DNA of 64,000 nucleotides, taken from Atherinomorus stipes. Taxonomy: Eukaryota; Chordata; Actinopteri; Atheriniformes; Atherinidae. Shown one piece after another: positions 48,868 through 61,459 of the stretch. Within the stretch, counting starts at the first letter, position 1. Each line of letters starts with the position of its first letter. Both the position numbers and the translations under genes were made by a program. The notes under the pieces were generated by a model that was not told where the DNA came from, did not search any database, and saw nothing but the letters and a program-made list of their open reading frames with translations. The stretch spans positions 496,001 to 560,000 of the forward strand of contig JALJCO010003008.1 of assembly GCA_023101725.1 (NCBI GenBank). The letters are read 5' to 3'.

Positions 48868-51290
48868 ATTGTTTGTTTTTCATGGCCGTTAATAGAACTT
48901 TCCTCCCTGACTGAATCAGCTGCATGCCCAATTATCTAAATGTTTGTGGCAAGATGGCGTGCATTTAGTGCGAGTAGTGTGCTACGTTTTGCACTTCGTT
49001 TTTGGCCGTTTTTAGGGCAACATCCGGATATTTTCAAAGCACTGAATTTTGGCTTAAATGACACATGAACGCACTATACACTCAAAAATAGTGTTTGAGG
49101 TGTTTGAAGTGCTGAAGTGCATGGTTTAAGACACAGCCATGGAAAAAAGGCTCCCCAAAAGCCTCTAGGTAATTCCAGCCCCTGTGTGTTTGTGTGTACA
49201 GTATACTCTGTAAGAAAATTTATCTAGTAATAAACTAGAATTTTTTGCCTGAACAATGATGTGATTATGACTTCATTGATAAACTATCTGAAATATTTAG
49301 TACTATTTTGGTTCATCAGATACACCAAATGTAGTTGAACTGTGTGCCCCTGCATGCAACACACTTACAGTACGCTTCATTTATAATGTTAAAAGGACAG
49401 TAATTGTTGGATGCCACTCTAAGACTTTATATAATCTAACCTGAAAATGTGCAGTGCTTTTGTGTTTAGGTGTGACCTACAGACAGCAACTTCAGTGTTT
49501 TATTGATCAGAGACATAAAGGTGCTGCATATTAAGTAGCAACATCAGTGTGTTATTGATTAGAACAAAAAGGGGCCAAGACCAGCTGCTCGTAGATAAAT
49601 TACACCTCTAATTTCCTTAATCAATACTTTCTTAATATGTCCTTATTGATCAAACCTTGCCGTAGTTGTGCATGCATGTGTGTGTTTCTCATACTACATT
49701 GGTGAGTGGTGTTCAGTCTGATTAAGCAAACTGACAGCGAAAGACGCAGGCGAATCCGTTTTAACATCAGACTCAGCTTTTTGCTTTACATTGCATTATA
49801 AACCACTAGTTCAAACTTTTGGCAACCACAACATCTTCACAGAGCGGTTAATCCACTTTGTGAAGATAAACATCTTTTCCACATTTAATTTATGATGTGG
49901 GGAAAACAAAAACACAGCTATTGATATGTGAAAGATCAGTGATGGGAAAAGATACAGATCACAATTACAAACACAGTCAAATACCAGAAAGATAATCTAA
50001 CATTTAAATGACATCCGATGGATATCGCCACTCTTGCTGTAGAACATTTGCTATTGTATCTCAGCAGTTTTATAAACTTAATCATTTTGGTTAATTGTGT
50101 TTAATAATTTGTGAAGCAAACCATTTTTGCTTAAAGAAATTGGAGGCAAAAAGAAAATTTCCACACACATTACTGAGCTTTCGGTCCCAGAGGACCTTTA
50201 TCAGAGCAAAAATTTTGCTCTACACCAAGTTGAGCGGTACTCACAGCCTTGCTTAAAGAAATTAAAACCTGAAGAAGAAGATAGTCATGAAACTTGAATC
50301 TCAAACAAACCCACAGAGGCACTGAAGTGCTGTCTTCTTTAATGGTTTAAAATGGGGATGTTACCTGGCAACCCTTCATCAAGGAGCAGCTTTTTTATCC
50401 CATGATGTTAAAAGCAGAGAGAGGAACTCTTCAGATTTGCAGAGCAATCTTCTGCCATTACACCTCATCTGGGCCCTAGTATGAGCACAGACATAGAAAC
50501 ACGTCTGCAATGTCACAGTACAAGCTGAGACTCAGGAAACGCGTCCACAGGCTCCCAGAGATCAACCATGATGAAACATGTACTCCTTTAAAAGAAATAC
50601 TATCCCCCAAAGTGAAGGGACAAGTCCTCTGATCCCTGTTTTAAGAAAATGTGGTAGAATAAGTTCAGAATATTTCCTTACAAGTAGAATCCTTAAAGTA
50701 AAAGTTTGATCAGCCAAGTGTTCAAAGATATCCACATAAAACTCTTTAAATCTGCCATAAACTGCCAGCTGTGACTAGATTCATCAATGTTTGAGCAGCA
50801 GTTTTTTTGTTCGTGCCCTGGTTTTGGAACTACAGGCTCGATAACTGAGATCTCATCAGAAAATGAAATTATAATTCTGTTTATTTAAAATCAGCTTTAG
50901 ATGAGGTCAGCCAGCAATACTAGCACATGATGATCATAATGCACTTAGATGTTTGTTCCAGGTGGCACATTTCTGTCTTGAAAAGTCCTTTCTCCAACAT
51001 ATTTCACATTCTGGATGCATGATCTTAACAAGTTATACAATAAGGTGACTAGTTAGTCTTTGCAAAGATGTAAAATATAAGTCCAACTGGTATTAAAGGA
51101 AAGAAATAATAGAAGAAAGACACATTTCTGTCCTTTTATGCTACATTATTACTGCTTCTGCTGATATATTTTCATAGGTTTCATTATGAACATTATGGGC
51201 TGACACACAGTGTCTTCATTCTTTTACTTAACTGGATTATTCTGCTTTCTCTGGTCTTGATGGTTAAATCAAAGCTCAGCAAAGTGTATT
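48868..51290. other. Non-coding; repeat-like patch and hammerhead-like motif
   Basis: 48950-49150 (GGGCAACATCCGGATA, CACTATACACTCAAAAATAG) looks like a dispersed repeat. The remainder, apart from the motif at 50177-50204, is unrecognised. Confidence 0.4.
50177..50204 (-). ncRNA. Degenerate hammerhead-ribozyme-like core
   Basis: On the minus strand CTGATAAA is followed by GGTCC, a TCTG loop, GGACC and GAAA. This is the hammerhead order CUGANGA, stem II, GAAA, with one core base changed (G to A). Such motifs occur in Penelope-like elements and other retroposons of fish. Stems I and III are not evident, so activity is unlikely. Confidence 0.35.
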
Positions 51291-51711
51291 CAGGGGCGGA
51301 GCTAAGGGATGGCCTAATTACTGGCCACCCCCACACTTTAACCAGGCAACACTCAAGCAGTTACAGAGACCTCAAGCTGCTTCCAAACCACTTTTTCTTC
51401 TTATTCTAGACACAAACTACCCCATACAGTTTGAATTTTTAAGATTGGACATGCAGAAGTTGAAATTCCCACTTTTAAACTTTTCACGATGAGATATTGT
51501 GATTGGGGAAAGAACGCTTCTGCTTCACAGAGGAGGTCCAAAACTGCTTTCAAACCACTTTTCCTTCTTATTTCACACACTAGCTACCCCATACAGTTGG
51601 ATGTATATGTAATATATACATGCGCTCTGAGGTATCTACTTATGGCCACCCCTATGTGAGTAATGGTCTCTCCCCGGCCATCCCAGTAAAAAATTTCTGG
51701 CTCCGCCACTG
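51291..51711. mobile_element. CAG-ended hAT-like element
   Basis: Ends CAGGGGCGGAGCTA and, reversed, CAGTGGCGGAGCCA; both sides also carry GGATGGCC/GGCCATCC. The interior has an imperfect tandem duplication: AAACCACTTTTTCTTCTTATT with CTACCCCATACAGTTTG recurs about 170 bp later. No clear 8-bp target duplication remains. Confidence 0.75.
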
Positions 51712-53101
51712 TAATAATACACTGTGTATTATTACCATCATCACACTGGAAAATTTGCAGGGTCCCGGTTCAGACTCAGTGTAATATCTCAGGCTGATGT
51801 GTTATTGTTGTGTGGAGGGTGAGATGATTTCCTGTGGTATCAGCACTCTCAAAGGAAAGCAGTAATATTACATTCAGATTTTATTAATGCTGTGGTACAC
51901 AAGCACATATAATTAAACCTCAAAAATTCAAATTAAAATCAACCTGCAGCAACTTAATCTTCCGTTATACCCTCTGCAGGTCAGACCAGCCAGAGGCGGG
52001 CATGTGTTGTCTGATTTAAAGGTACAGTGTTTAAAAATTACGTGGTGAAGATGGGAATGGAAAGTACTTTAAATATGAAGCTGGTCAAAAGGGTAAAACG
52101 TAGGAGCTCAAACATCAGCTGGCAAAAGTTTTAGTTTAATGTTTTGTTTGCAGGGAAAATTTAATTAAAAACATTTTAAAATTAATATTTTGGTTTTTTT
52201 GTTTGTTTGTTTGTTTGTTTGTTTGTTTGTAGTTGTTTTTTGTGGTCCTGAGATGTCATCTATGCACATCAGGGCTCACAGTGTGTCATGAAAGGGTTAC
52301 TGAGCAACCCATCAGAGTCTTGACACTTAATGTTGCAAAGTCAATCAGCAAACAATGACTTAATGTCTGGAAAACAAACACAGAATAAATAAACAAGGCC
52401 ATGCAAAAAGCCCACATACTGTCTTAATAAGGAGACAAAAACAAAAGAATACAAATGCCGATTGCAATGCAGCACAAGGAGATTAAAAAAACACCACAAC
52501 AACATCAGTTAGACAAAACTGACACAAAATAAAAAGTGATGCAGTTGAAAAAATTAGGAATTGAAAAATAAAAACAGAAACAAATTATGCAAGCCACAAA
52601 TAACTACACATTTGAAAAAGTATATCAAAATTTAATAACGAATCTCAAAATCACACAAAATAGCCATTTTCTTTCTTCTGAAGAACTGTTGCAACTCACA
52701 AAGACAAAAACTTAACTGTCTGCCTATTGTCTTACTCAAGGATAACTCTTTTGTTTCTCTTTTCACAAAGAAATTGAACATTTCTACACAGAAACAATGC
52801 CAAACATAAATACCTAAAATGCACAAAACAGTGTATTTTAAAAAATGGAAAGAAAAAAAAAGGAGAAGAGACCCAGAAAGTGTAAACACATAAAACAATC
52901 TATGGATGAAAAATTAATGTTAAGGGGATACAAAGACAAGAAAAGACCTCAGTGATGCAAAAAACTAAAGAACAACTAAAAGGCATCACAAACCATGTAG
53001 ATATTCGATGCTACAGTGGCTGTTTCAGTCATTTACCCCTCAGTAGGTGGTGGGTGTTTCTCTGACGGTCACTTTTCACCAACCAACTTACTGAATCCAC
53101 A
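51712..53101. other. Non-coding; possible lone end of a TTAA element
   Basis: TTTAAAGGTACAGTGTTTAA at about 52015 resembles one end of the element at 47804-48863 without a partner end. The frame at 52632-52898 (-) is unsupported. Confidence 0.4.
52194..52230. repeat. (GTTT)n microsatellite
   Basis: Seven or more GTTT units following a short T run. Confidence 0.95.
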
Positions 53102-53394
53102 ATGCGGGCATGAAAAAGTTCCTCCTTTTTCTGCCAGAAGTGGTGCAGTAATAGTGCACTATTACTGCACTATGACTGGCTGAACGATTTGTCCTGCGAA
53201 TACGTCATCACACATGGTGTCCAAACTTGGCGTGTGGAAAAGTCCTTGTCCCGGGCATTCATTCATGCTCTGAAATCGTTTCCCCTGGGCACACAGGCGT
53301 TTCTCTGTGCGATTGGATTAGCAGACACGTCGCTGGTAAGTGGCTGGTAAGTGGCTGGCAGTCCGTAGAAAGGGGAACTTTTTCATGCCCGCAT
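53102..53394. mobile_element. Short MITE with perfect inverted ends and a central palindrome
   Basis: Terminal inverted repeat of at least 21 bp beginning ATGCGGGCATGAAAAAGTTC; the other end reads GAACTTTTTCATGCCCGCAT. Near the left end is a 28-bp perfect palindrome (53143-53170, half-site GTGCAGTAATAGTG). Near the right end AAGTGGCTGG is repeated in tandem. 293 bp, no gene. Confidence 0.85.
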
Positions 53395-55796
53395 CTGTAC
53401 AAAATAAATCTGCACCAGACTTATTTTATGGATGTAATAAACTTGAACCAGCTCACTTTATGTTTTTGCTCTGGTTGATATTAAAACTTCAGAGCTGTTG
53501 AATTTATAGTTTTAATATTTCTCTTTCAGGAAAAGTTAGATCTACTATGCTGTTTCTTTTCTTCCCTCCCCTGCAACTTACATGTAAAATTAATCAACAA
53601 ATGAAACAATGGAGACTAATTGGATTTGAGTGTGCGGCCTTTTCTGTTGGTGACGATATCCTGCTTCTCCACCACTTACTGCACAGCTGGGGTAGGCCAA
53701 ACCCCTCTGCCATGCTCTTCCAGGTACAGGTGGAAGCAGCTCTTCAATAAAACTAACCTATTTTCTTCAAGTCTAAATGTTCAACAGTATCTGATAAAGA
53801 TACTGACAAAAAAAATGTAAGTTTTCTTTTTATCACAGCAGCAAAATACTGTGTTCTTTTGAAAGGGACTTTTTCCTCTCTTTTTCCAGGTCACATAAGT
53901 TGTTGCTGCTAATTTAACCCACACCCCTTTTAGATTAACGGACTCAGAGTTTCTGGAACCTGCTTTCAGGAACAGACCCCAGGTATCGAGGCCTGATTGA
54001 TGGTGATTTTTAATTGTGGCCCCTAAATGTGTTTAGGAGAGGTGGAGAAAGGAGGCTTTTGGTTTCTTTTGTTTTGGGGCAGCCCAGAGTTGACGGCCCG
54101 GTCTGCTCCCTCTTGTGTTTGCTTTGGCCGGAGCTCCCTCCTCTTTATTTTCTTTTGGTTTAATAAACTTTGTTTTAACCATTGCTGCTTGATGGTAGTC
54201 TCTCATTTATGTTGTGCTTCCTGCATCCAAATTGCAGTGACGACCGTGAAGCTGTCAGAAGTGAAGTTCACTCATAAAGACATTCTTGAGGGTTTTTTTC
54301 TGTGCTCCTACAGACAAATTTGACCACTTCCAAACACATTTTTGCTAATTTGGCATTGTCTAGAGTTAAAAAATATATATATTTTTTCAACTTCGGAGCA
54401 AAACTTATGTTATCTGATGGGTGCCTGTCTCTGAAAGTCTTCAAATTAGATCAAATGAAATTGTATTTCTAGAACTTCATGCTGAAGCAGTTCAAAGTGC
54501 TATACATGACAAAAACTAGAAAACAATTTATGGATTCAACAAGAAAACAGATGCAATACATACATACATAAACCTGCATACAAGAACACATACCTGATCA
54601 CACTCTTCTTCACACACATTTTCACAAACCACCTACACAATACACAATCTTCTTCTAATGACTTCTGTCAGGCTGTTTGTTTCCTCCTCAGAGTAGAGGT
54701 CACCTACATGAACTGTATTACATGGTCTTCACTTGACTGAATTAAAATTAAGTATTTAAGAGACGACCTCAATTTGCCTGCAGTTGGGATAAAACCAGTA
54801 GATTATACTGTAAAAACAACTGTTTACTGTTGGTCTGTAGGTTCTGTTGTTTAGGCTTTTGTATTTTATCAGGTTAAGTGGTAGTGTCTTCCCATTTCTT
54901 GTTTATTTCATCGTTTTATAATTCCCAACCCTTTCCACCTCCTTTTACATCTTGTGTTTATTTCTCCTCCTCTGTGTTATGTTAATTACTTCACTGCTGT
55001 GTTTCCAGTTCCCATCACACACACCTTGCACTTGTCATCACATCTTTTAGTTTATACTTCTTGGTCCCTCTTGTCAATTTATGAGTCCTCATCTTTGTTT
55101 TTGTGCTGTGGGGTTTATTCCCCATGCCAAGTCTAGTTCTGTTCCTGCCACATTCTACTCTTTTTGCTTTGGATTTCTGTTTCTTGGGATAAGTGCTTCA
55201 GCAGTGACTTTAGTTTTATTTTAAATGTTTTTTTGTTTTTTTTTCCACTTCTCCCTGCCTCCTTGTGTTTAGGTCCTCACGTTCACACAACCATGTCACA
55301 GCAAAAAGGCTGTCTCAGGGGACTGCATGGAGAAACTCAACAATTCAAAATGCACCAAGAACAACCATTTAGCAGTAAAAGGAAGAAAAAAAAATAGAAA
55401 TAAACCTTTTGTTAAGTCAAACCCAGGAAACCCCAGGACTGTATGCCTGGAACATGTTGTTATGAATCTTGACCTTTTAAAAAAAAAAAAAAAAAAAAAA
55501 AAATAGGACTTCAGAATATTAATCATTTTAACACCCAACCCCCCAAAAAATTATAAAAAATGATAATTGTTGAATATTTACCAACTTTTATTCTTGTGTT
55601 AAAATTATTACAGTGCAACAGGGTTTTGAGCAAAGCTTTTACCATGAAGTAATGCAACAGGTTTCAGAAACTACATTTTAAATATTTGTATGGCATTAAA
55701 GGGTTAAAGGTGGAGTTTCCTCCCTGAAAATAAATGTTAGACTTGTGCAAATGGTTATTGTTGTGTTTTTAAACCCGTAATTCCTCTTTGTTACAG
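53395..55796. other. Non-coding or undetected exons
   Basis: Contains a frame at 53547-53750 with a possible upstream acceptor, too weak to call. A repeat tail occurs near 54455-54510, and a 25-base poly-A at about 55479-55503. Confidence 0.4.
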
Positions 55797-56007
55797 GAAT
55801 TTCACACCATTTTTGAAATACTGCAAAACATTTAGTCGTAACTTTGTGCTGGGACAGCAGTATTTGGCAGTGCTGGAGCCAGAGTTCTTCTCATGTAACT
55901 TGCAGCAGCTGCGCCAACCGAGAAAGCAAATAAACAGGAAGAGGCAGAAGATGTTTGTGTGCGTCAGTCAGTTGTCAGACATCCTCCAGGGTGAAGATGA
56001 TATGTGA
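55797..56007 (+). CDS. Possible terminal exon of an unidentified gene
   Basis: An open frame begins right after a good acceptor (TTTGTTACAG at 55787-55796) and runs 69 complete codons to TGA at 56005-56007, entering with one base of a split codon. The translation is not low-complexity, has a basic stretch RQPRKQINRKRQK and an acidic end GEDDM, and does not overlap an obvious repeat. I do not recognise the protein, and no matching upstream exon was identified. The nearest candidates, 53529-53744 and 54240-54300, are weak. It could be a pseudo-exon or chance frame. Confidence 0.35.
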
Positions 56008-59000
56008 AATCTGGAAAGCCTCACTTCTCTCACCAACTTTCTATATATATTTTTTTTTATTATTATTTTATTTGTCATAGTCTTGAAAGAATGATAAAAG
56101 AACTGGAAAGTCTTTCACTGATCAAAAAAAAAAAAAAGTCAAAATAGCAGACAAAGCATCTGAAAGTCAAAATCAGCTCTGTTGTAACTTGATGAAACTA
56201 AAGTTACACACAGTTATAGTAAGCTGCATTCATGGATGTGATCACAGTTTGTTTTGTTTGTTTTTTTTCTCAGAGGAAAAAACCTGGATTTATTTAAATG
56301 ATGTGGTCTTCTTTCCCGTAACCAGGATTGTTTGCTTTTTTTTGTTTTCAAAGGAAAAATTATGTTAAGGATGAAGTTAGAGATAAATTTAGGCGTAACT
56401 TTGCATTCTTTGACTGCAAAGTTACATGTTTCATTATAAACCTATAAAAAAAACTTTTTCTAATGTTTAACTCTTTATGATGTTTCAAAGTTTAATTTCG
56501 GGTTTAGTTCTTTATGAGTTTTCTCTCGAGAGACTCTTTGATAAACAGACTTAAAGCAACCCTCACCGATCTTCCATTTCAGAAAGCACAGCAAGATTAT
56601 TTGAATATACCTCACTCCTAAGACCCACCCCCAATTCCCACTGCCTCCCAATGCAGAAGCAAAGCTCTGACAGGCAGGTCCCTCTGCCAGTTCTAGGCGT
56701 GCACCCCACCGCAAGGATTCATTCGAGTTTTCATTGGATTTTTAGAGAGTGGAATAATATTTTGTTTTGATTAATGGTGGCTCTGCCCTGTATTCAGAGT
56801 TCCATTACCTCATTCAAAGCATTTTACCCTATTAAAAAAATAGTGTAACAATGCAACAATGGTAAGGGTTGCTTTAATCAATGTAATTTCTTTTTGTCAG
56901 TCTTTGAATTTGATGGCTACACTGATCAAGTTTCTTTTTTAGAAATAAGAATTAAATTTGTCAGAAAGTATAAGGAATAACACCAGCAACACATCCTGCC
57001 TCCAGGCAACATATCCACCACGTCTTCTTCTTGGCCTGTCCTCAATAGATCAACAGCACCCCCCAGTGCTTGTTTTTCATATTGAAACATTCACATCCAA
57101 TAATTTCACTCTTAGAACTTACATCTGTTTTTCCTGCAAACGGACACATAAACTCAAAAAAGCGGATAAAGAATAAATAAATAAATAAATAAATAAATAA
57201 GTAATCAGTTCTCTTTCTCTTTATATGGATTAGGAAAAGAAAAAATAGTCTGTTTCCTAAAAAGGTCTTTTATTCATTCAAATTTTGTTGCAGGCAAATG
57301 CATGAGATGAAATGATCTCTCTAACAAGCACAGCCTGGTCAACATGGCAGCAAGAACACAAACAAGAGAAGAGTTTGCACAGGACTATTCACTACACAAT
57401 ATTAAATCACACAAATTGAAACAGCACTGCAACAAAGAAAATGCACCAGGTCAAAAGATATCACCCAGCAAAGCACGTGCATGATCCTTTTTCTCCCGTC
57501 AACAGAAAATTAAATAGAATTTGTGACATGAACAAATGGGAAACTGAATATACTAAGGATTATTTGATTGGTTATTATGACAGTGATTATTCTTATTATT
57601 ATCATAAACATCATTGGCTTGGTTTCCCAGTTAAGAACATTCTTCATTAAAGAACAACCTTAAGAAGATCTTAGCACTAGAAACCATTCTTATCACCAAA
57701 GTCATTATTAGCAATATCAAATTGGTAGCTTTTGTCTGCAATGTATCATTAATCCAGAGATACCTCACTGCAAAGTATTAACTGTTTAAGGGTTCATATT
57801 AATGAATAACTACAAGGCTAATGTTTAGGGATGTCTCAATGTTTAGGGCAATCAAAATTAGTGCATCCATATCAATAAAAAGTGATTAATCTGTGGAATT
57901 AAATATTTTTTCGACATTTTTAACACATAAACAACAAATTTATTACTCATGCAACATTGAAAATCTAAATTTGTCATTATCTCAAGCTAATTGTGGGCAT
58001 GTAGGTGTTTTGTCACAGTGTTTGAAACCACCTGAGTGTTTCCTCATCAGCCCACCAAGCTCTTTTATTTGTCGATTTGCTACTTCCTCATATTGATCAA
58101 GGAAAGAAATTTTAAACATCTTTTTTGTCTTCATTTGGCTCCTATTCTCTTAGACTTTTTAATTTTAGGTATTACGTAGGTTTTAAAGCCCAGTCAGCTG
58201 TTTCCACCTTTAAAAACGCTTCTGTTGATGGCATAAATACACCACCAGAGATAAGTGATCCACACCAAAGTGAGAAACTGTTTTTAATGGCAGTAATTTC
58301 ACCAACGAAGCAAAGAAATGCACACTAAAACACAATAATGCTGCACCATGCTATCTCCTGGAATACAATTGCTTAATGAGGACAAGTTGATTTCTCATCC
58401 ACCTGTAATCTGAACCACACACGTCGCACATGTGTTTAAATGACTCACATACACACCAGCATAATTACTTGGAATATTCATTCCATTTCTGAACTTACCC
58501 TGAAGTGGTGTTTAGTTAACAGTTTGAGTGGAATGAACCTTTATCACTCCTGACATCACATTTACCTTTCTGCAGAAAACAAGAGAAAAAGCTGAAGCAG
58601 TACTAATGAGGAGCTGAACTGAATCTGCAGGGTCTCACTCAGCTTTAGGTCTCTGAGCTGTTCCACTGCTTCACTTTAATCCCGTCCTGTGGCTCTCTGT
58701 CACACTCAGATGGTCTCCATCCTCAGAATGCTAAGCTGTTCATTAAAAAAAAAATCTTTAAAGTATTAATTAGTTCCTTCTAAGAGGGAGAAAATCGACA
58801 AAGAGAAGCTCATAAACCAATTCTGACCTGGGTGGTGTTTTATTTTTTTTTTTAAAATATCTTTAAAAATGATTTATTCATTCATTTTAATCACTGTTAG
58901 CCTTGGATTGTATAGAAGAGTTGATTAATTGATCGTGTCAAAACTACCACTCCTTATTTCCATGTGGAAACTAGGTTTAGACTAAAAAACCTCATTAAAC

Positions 59001-61459
59001 CTCATCAAATCTGGACGTGAAATCTTGATAATACACTCATTCAGATATTAAATCCTTTATTTATGTTCAATATACATCTAAACATGTTAAAATTTAAACC
59101 AGATAAAGACAAAAAGCTGTCGTTTGTTTGACTCAAATACTAGAAAGATCTTTATTTCCTATTTTATTCATTAAAAAATACCCACATATTTCAATATCAT
59201 TTTAATCTACGTTTATTCTAGTTGTTAAATCTCAGTTTATACTTTGAATTGGGTGCCCTGAGCATGGTCTCGGGCTTTGCTTCCATCTTCTGTCTGAACA
59301 AGTCTGAGTCTCTTTGTTTTGTTTGCCATTTTCTTACTCTAGATGTCATCAGTTATCTATTTAGTCTCCACACTGCCATTCCATCTCCTCATGTTTCCAG
59401 GCCCTCAGTAGCTCATCTACGTTCAGTCAGCTGATCACCTGCCCCAGACTATTTCAGTCTATTCCAGCCTTTTGCCATTCTCTTTAGATGTTGTTTAACT
59501 TGCACTTGCAGCATAAAGGAATCTTACTATTTCCTACTGATTTTTTTTCTTCTCATTTCATTTGAATACTATTAATTACTTTACAGATTCACACATTCAT
59601 CACAACAAATCAAAATCTGACAAAATAGCTAGAAAATAACAAATCATCACAGGTGTCCAGACCAGAAAAATGAAGTGTTTTATTTTATGATCAGAGTCAC
59701 TTTTTAAGACCTTGCAGTTACAGTATTTCTAATCTACATATAAGTAATAATCCTGAGTAAACCTAAACTGACTCACCTCATAAACCGAAGTCATGTAAGA
59801 AAGAAAGATATAAAAAATAAAACAATTTATCCCTCATTTTTCATTTATTCAAGTACACCTTAAGTGTCTTCAAGTACCCCAAGAGGTACACTTACCCCCC
59901 TTTGAGAAACACGTCTCTAATGTGACCACAGTTATCACAGCAATGCATATGAGTGTGTGTTTAAGAGAAAAACCCTTGATAGAGCCTTGCCCCACTTCGT
60001 GGATAGTCTAGCTCCACCACAGGGAAGAAAATCAGATATCTAAAACTTTAGCTGCATTTAGTTCCATAAAACCACAAGATGCTCTTTGTTTTAAATGAAG
60101 TTCCCAAGCAGAAAAGAAAATTACAACACATACAGACTGAGTTGTAATTTTCTCCAGGCTGCAGCTGCCATACTGACGCCTTCATCAAGCTTTAAAATTA
60201 TCCCGTGGTAATAACACAGCTGTCTGTCAGCACAGCTGCAGCGACATATGAGTGTTTGGGATAATTTTAGGTTTGTACTGATTGCGGTCACATGTCCCCT
60301 TTTTGCTTGTAGAAAAACACACTTAGTACATAAAACAGCTGATGCTCTGGGATTACACACTGGTGATGAAAAGAATCACATATAATCATCTTTATCATTA
60401 TAAGTGTACATAAACTATTAGATCATTCTGTTTGAAAATACTGCCACAATTGCAGCGTTTGCCCACTAGAGCGTGCTCACAAGTTCACTTTGACAAAGGG
60501 AAATATCCAAAGAACAGCTGTAATGACTCTCATCTTAAACACGGTCCTTTATTGTATACAATTCTACCTAGAAAGGTATTTTAAGTATATCCAAAATACA
60601 GATAAAATTACAAATCCAAACAAATGTCTTAAATGATGAATCATAAATTGAAAAAAAATATATCATCAATTCTTAAGCTGTAAATGTCTGATATTGATTC
60701 ATCCTCTGAGCCATAGGTTCTGTTACCATTAAAAACTCACTAATCAATGAAAGCTTTTTCTTTTAATTCTTTTAATACTCCCATATTTAACCTAATATCA
60801 TAGGGGACAAGTACAGTATGACTTTGGGCTATAGTTTTTGAGATAGATGGGATAGATGTAATGTGGAAGTATTGCAGGCTGAATGTGTATCTGCTGTATA
60901 TGAATACTGTAAATCACATTAACTTGTGAATAAATAAACTGATTTACTAATTTTTTGGAGACAATTGTAAAAACTGCAGCTGCAGTTGTACGTAGAAAAT
61001 TAGAAATACCACAGTTATGCGTAAAACCCTTTGAAACTGGGGTTGAGAGTCACTTTTCTGATGCACATAAGTGCATGTTGGCTCTCAAAGGGTCACCTGG
61101 GTACAGCCATTCAAAATCCCTGATTTGTGCATCAGTGATTGGCTATTAGCAGCCAGCATGTTTATCGAAGCTGGAAGTCCTCGCCAGCTTCCACAGGCCT
61201 CCATAATCTTCTTAAATATTGACCACAGGACAGAAAAACAGATGAGTTTGTTTAAATAATTTTTTGTTTGTTTCATTTGGTTTTGGTTTCATCTAAGACG
61301 GTGCTTGCTCAGTAGCACAGATGTGCCAAAGGCGATGGTGCTCGCTCCTTTTTTGACATGTAAATATCACACTTCTAGTACCATTCAAAGTCCAGTAATC
61401 TGCAGAAATACTTTGTAGTTTAAGAGCACATCAGAGACAGACAAGACTGCACGAAACTG
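56008..61459. other. Non-coding, nothing recognised apart from a microsatellite
   Basis: AT-rich. The frame following an acceptor-like site at 58156-58169 and other short frames show no domain. 59860-59915 looks like a repeat end (AAGTACCCCAAGAGGTACAC). Confidence 0.45.
57172..57200. repeat. (AAAT)n microsatellite
   Basis: Seven AAAT/ATAA units in tandem. Confidence 0.95.

Noticed and set aside
53529..53750. Possible coding exon after a CTTTCAG acceptor
   Set aside because: The frame entered from the acceptor meets TGA after about two dozen codons; the 67-codon frame has no recognisable domain or matching neighbour exon.
58157..58328. Possible exon after TTTTAATTTTAG
   Set aside because: Short, with no recognisable protein and no partner exons; not distinguishable from chance.
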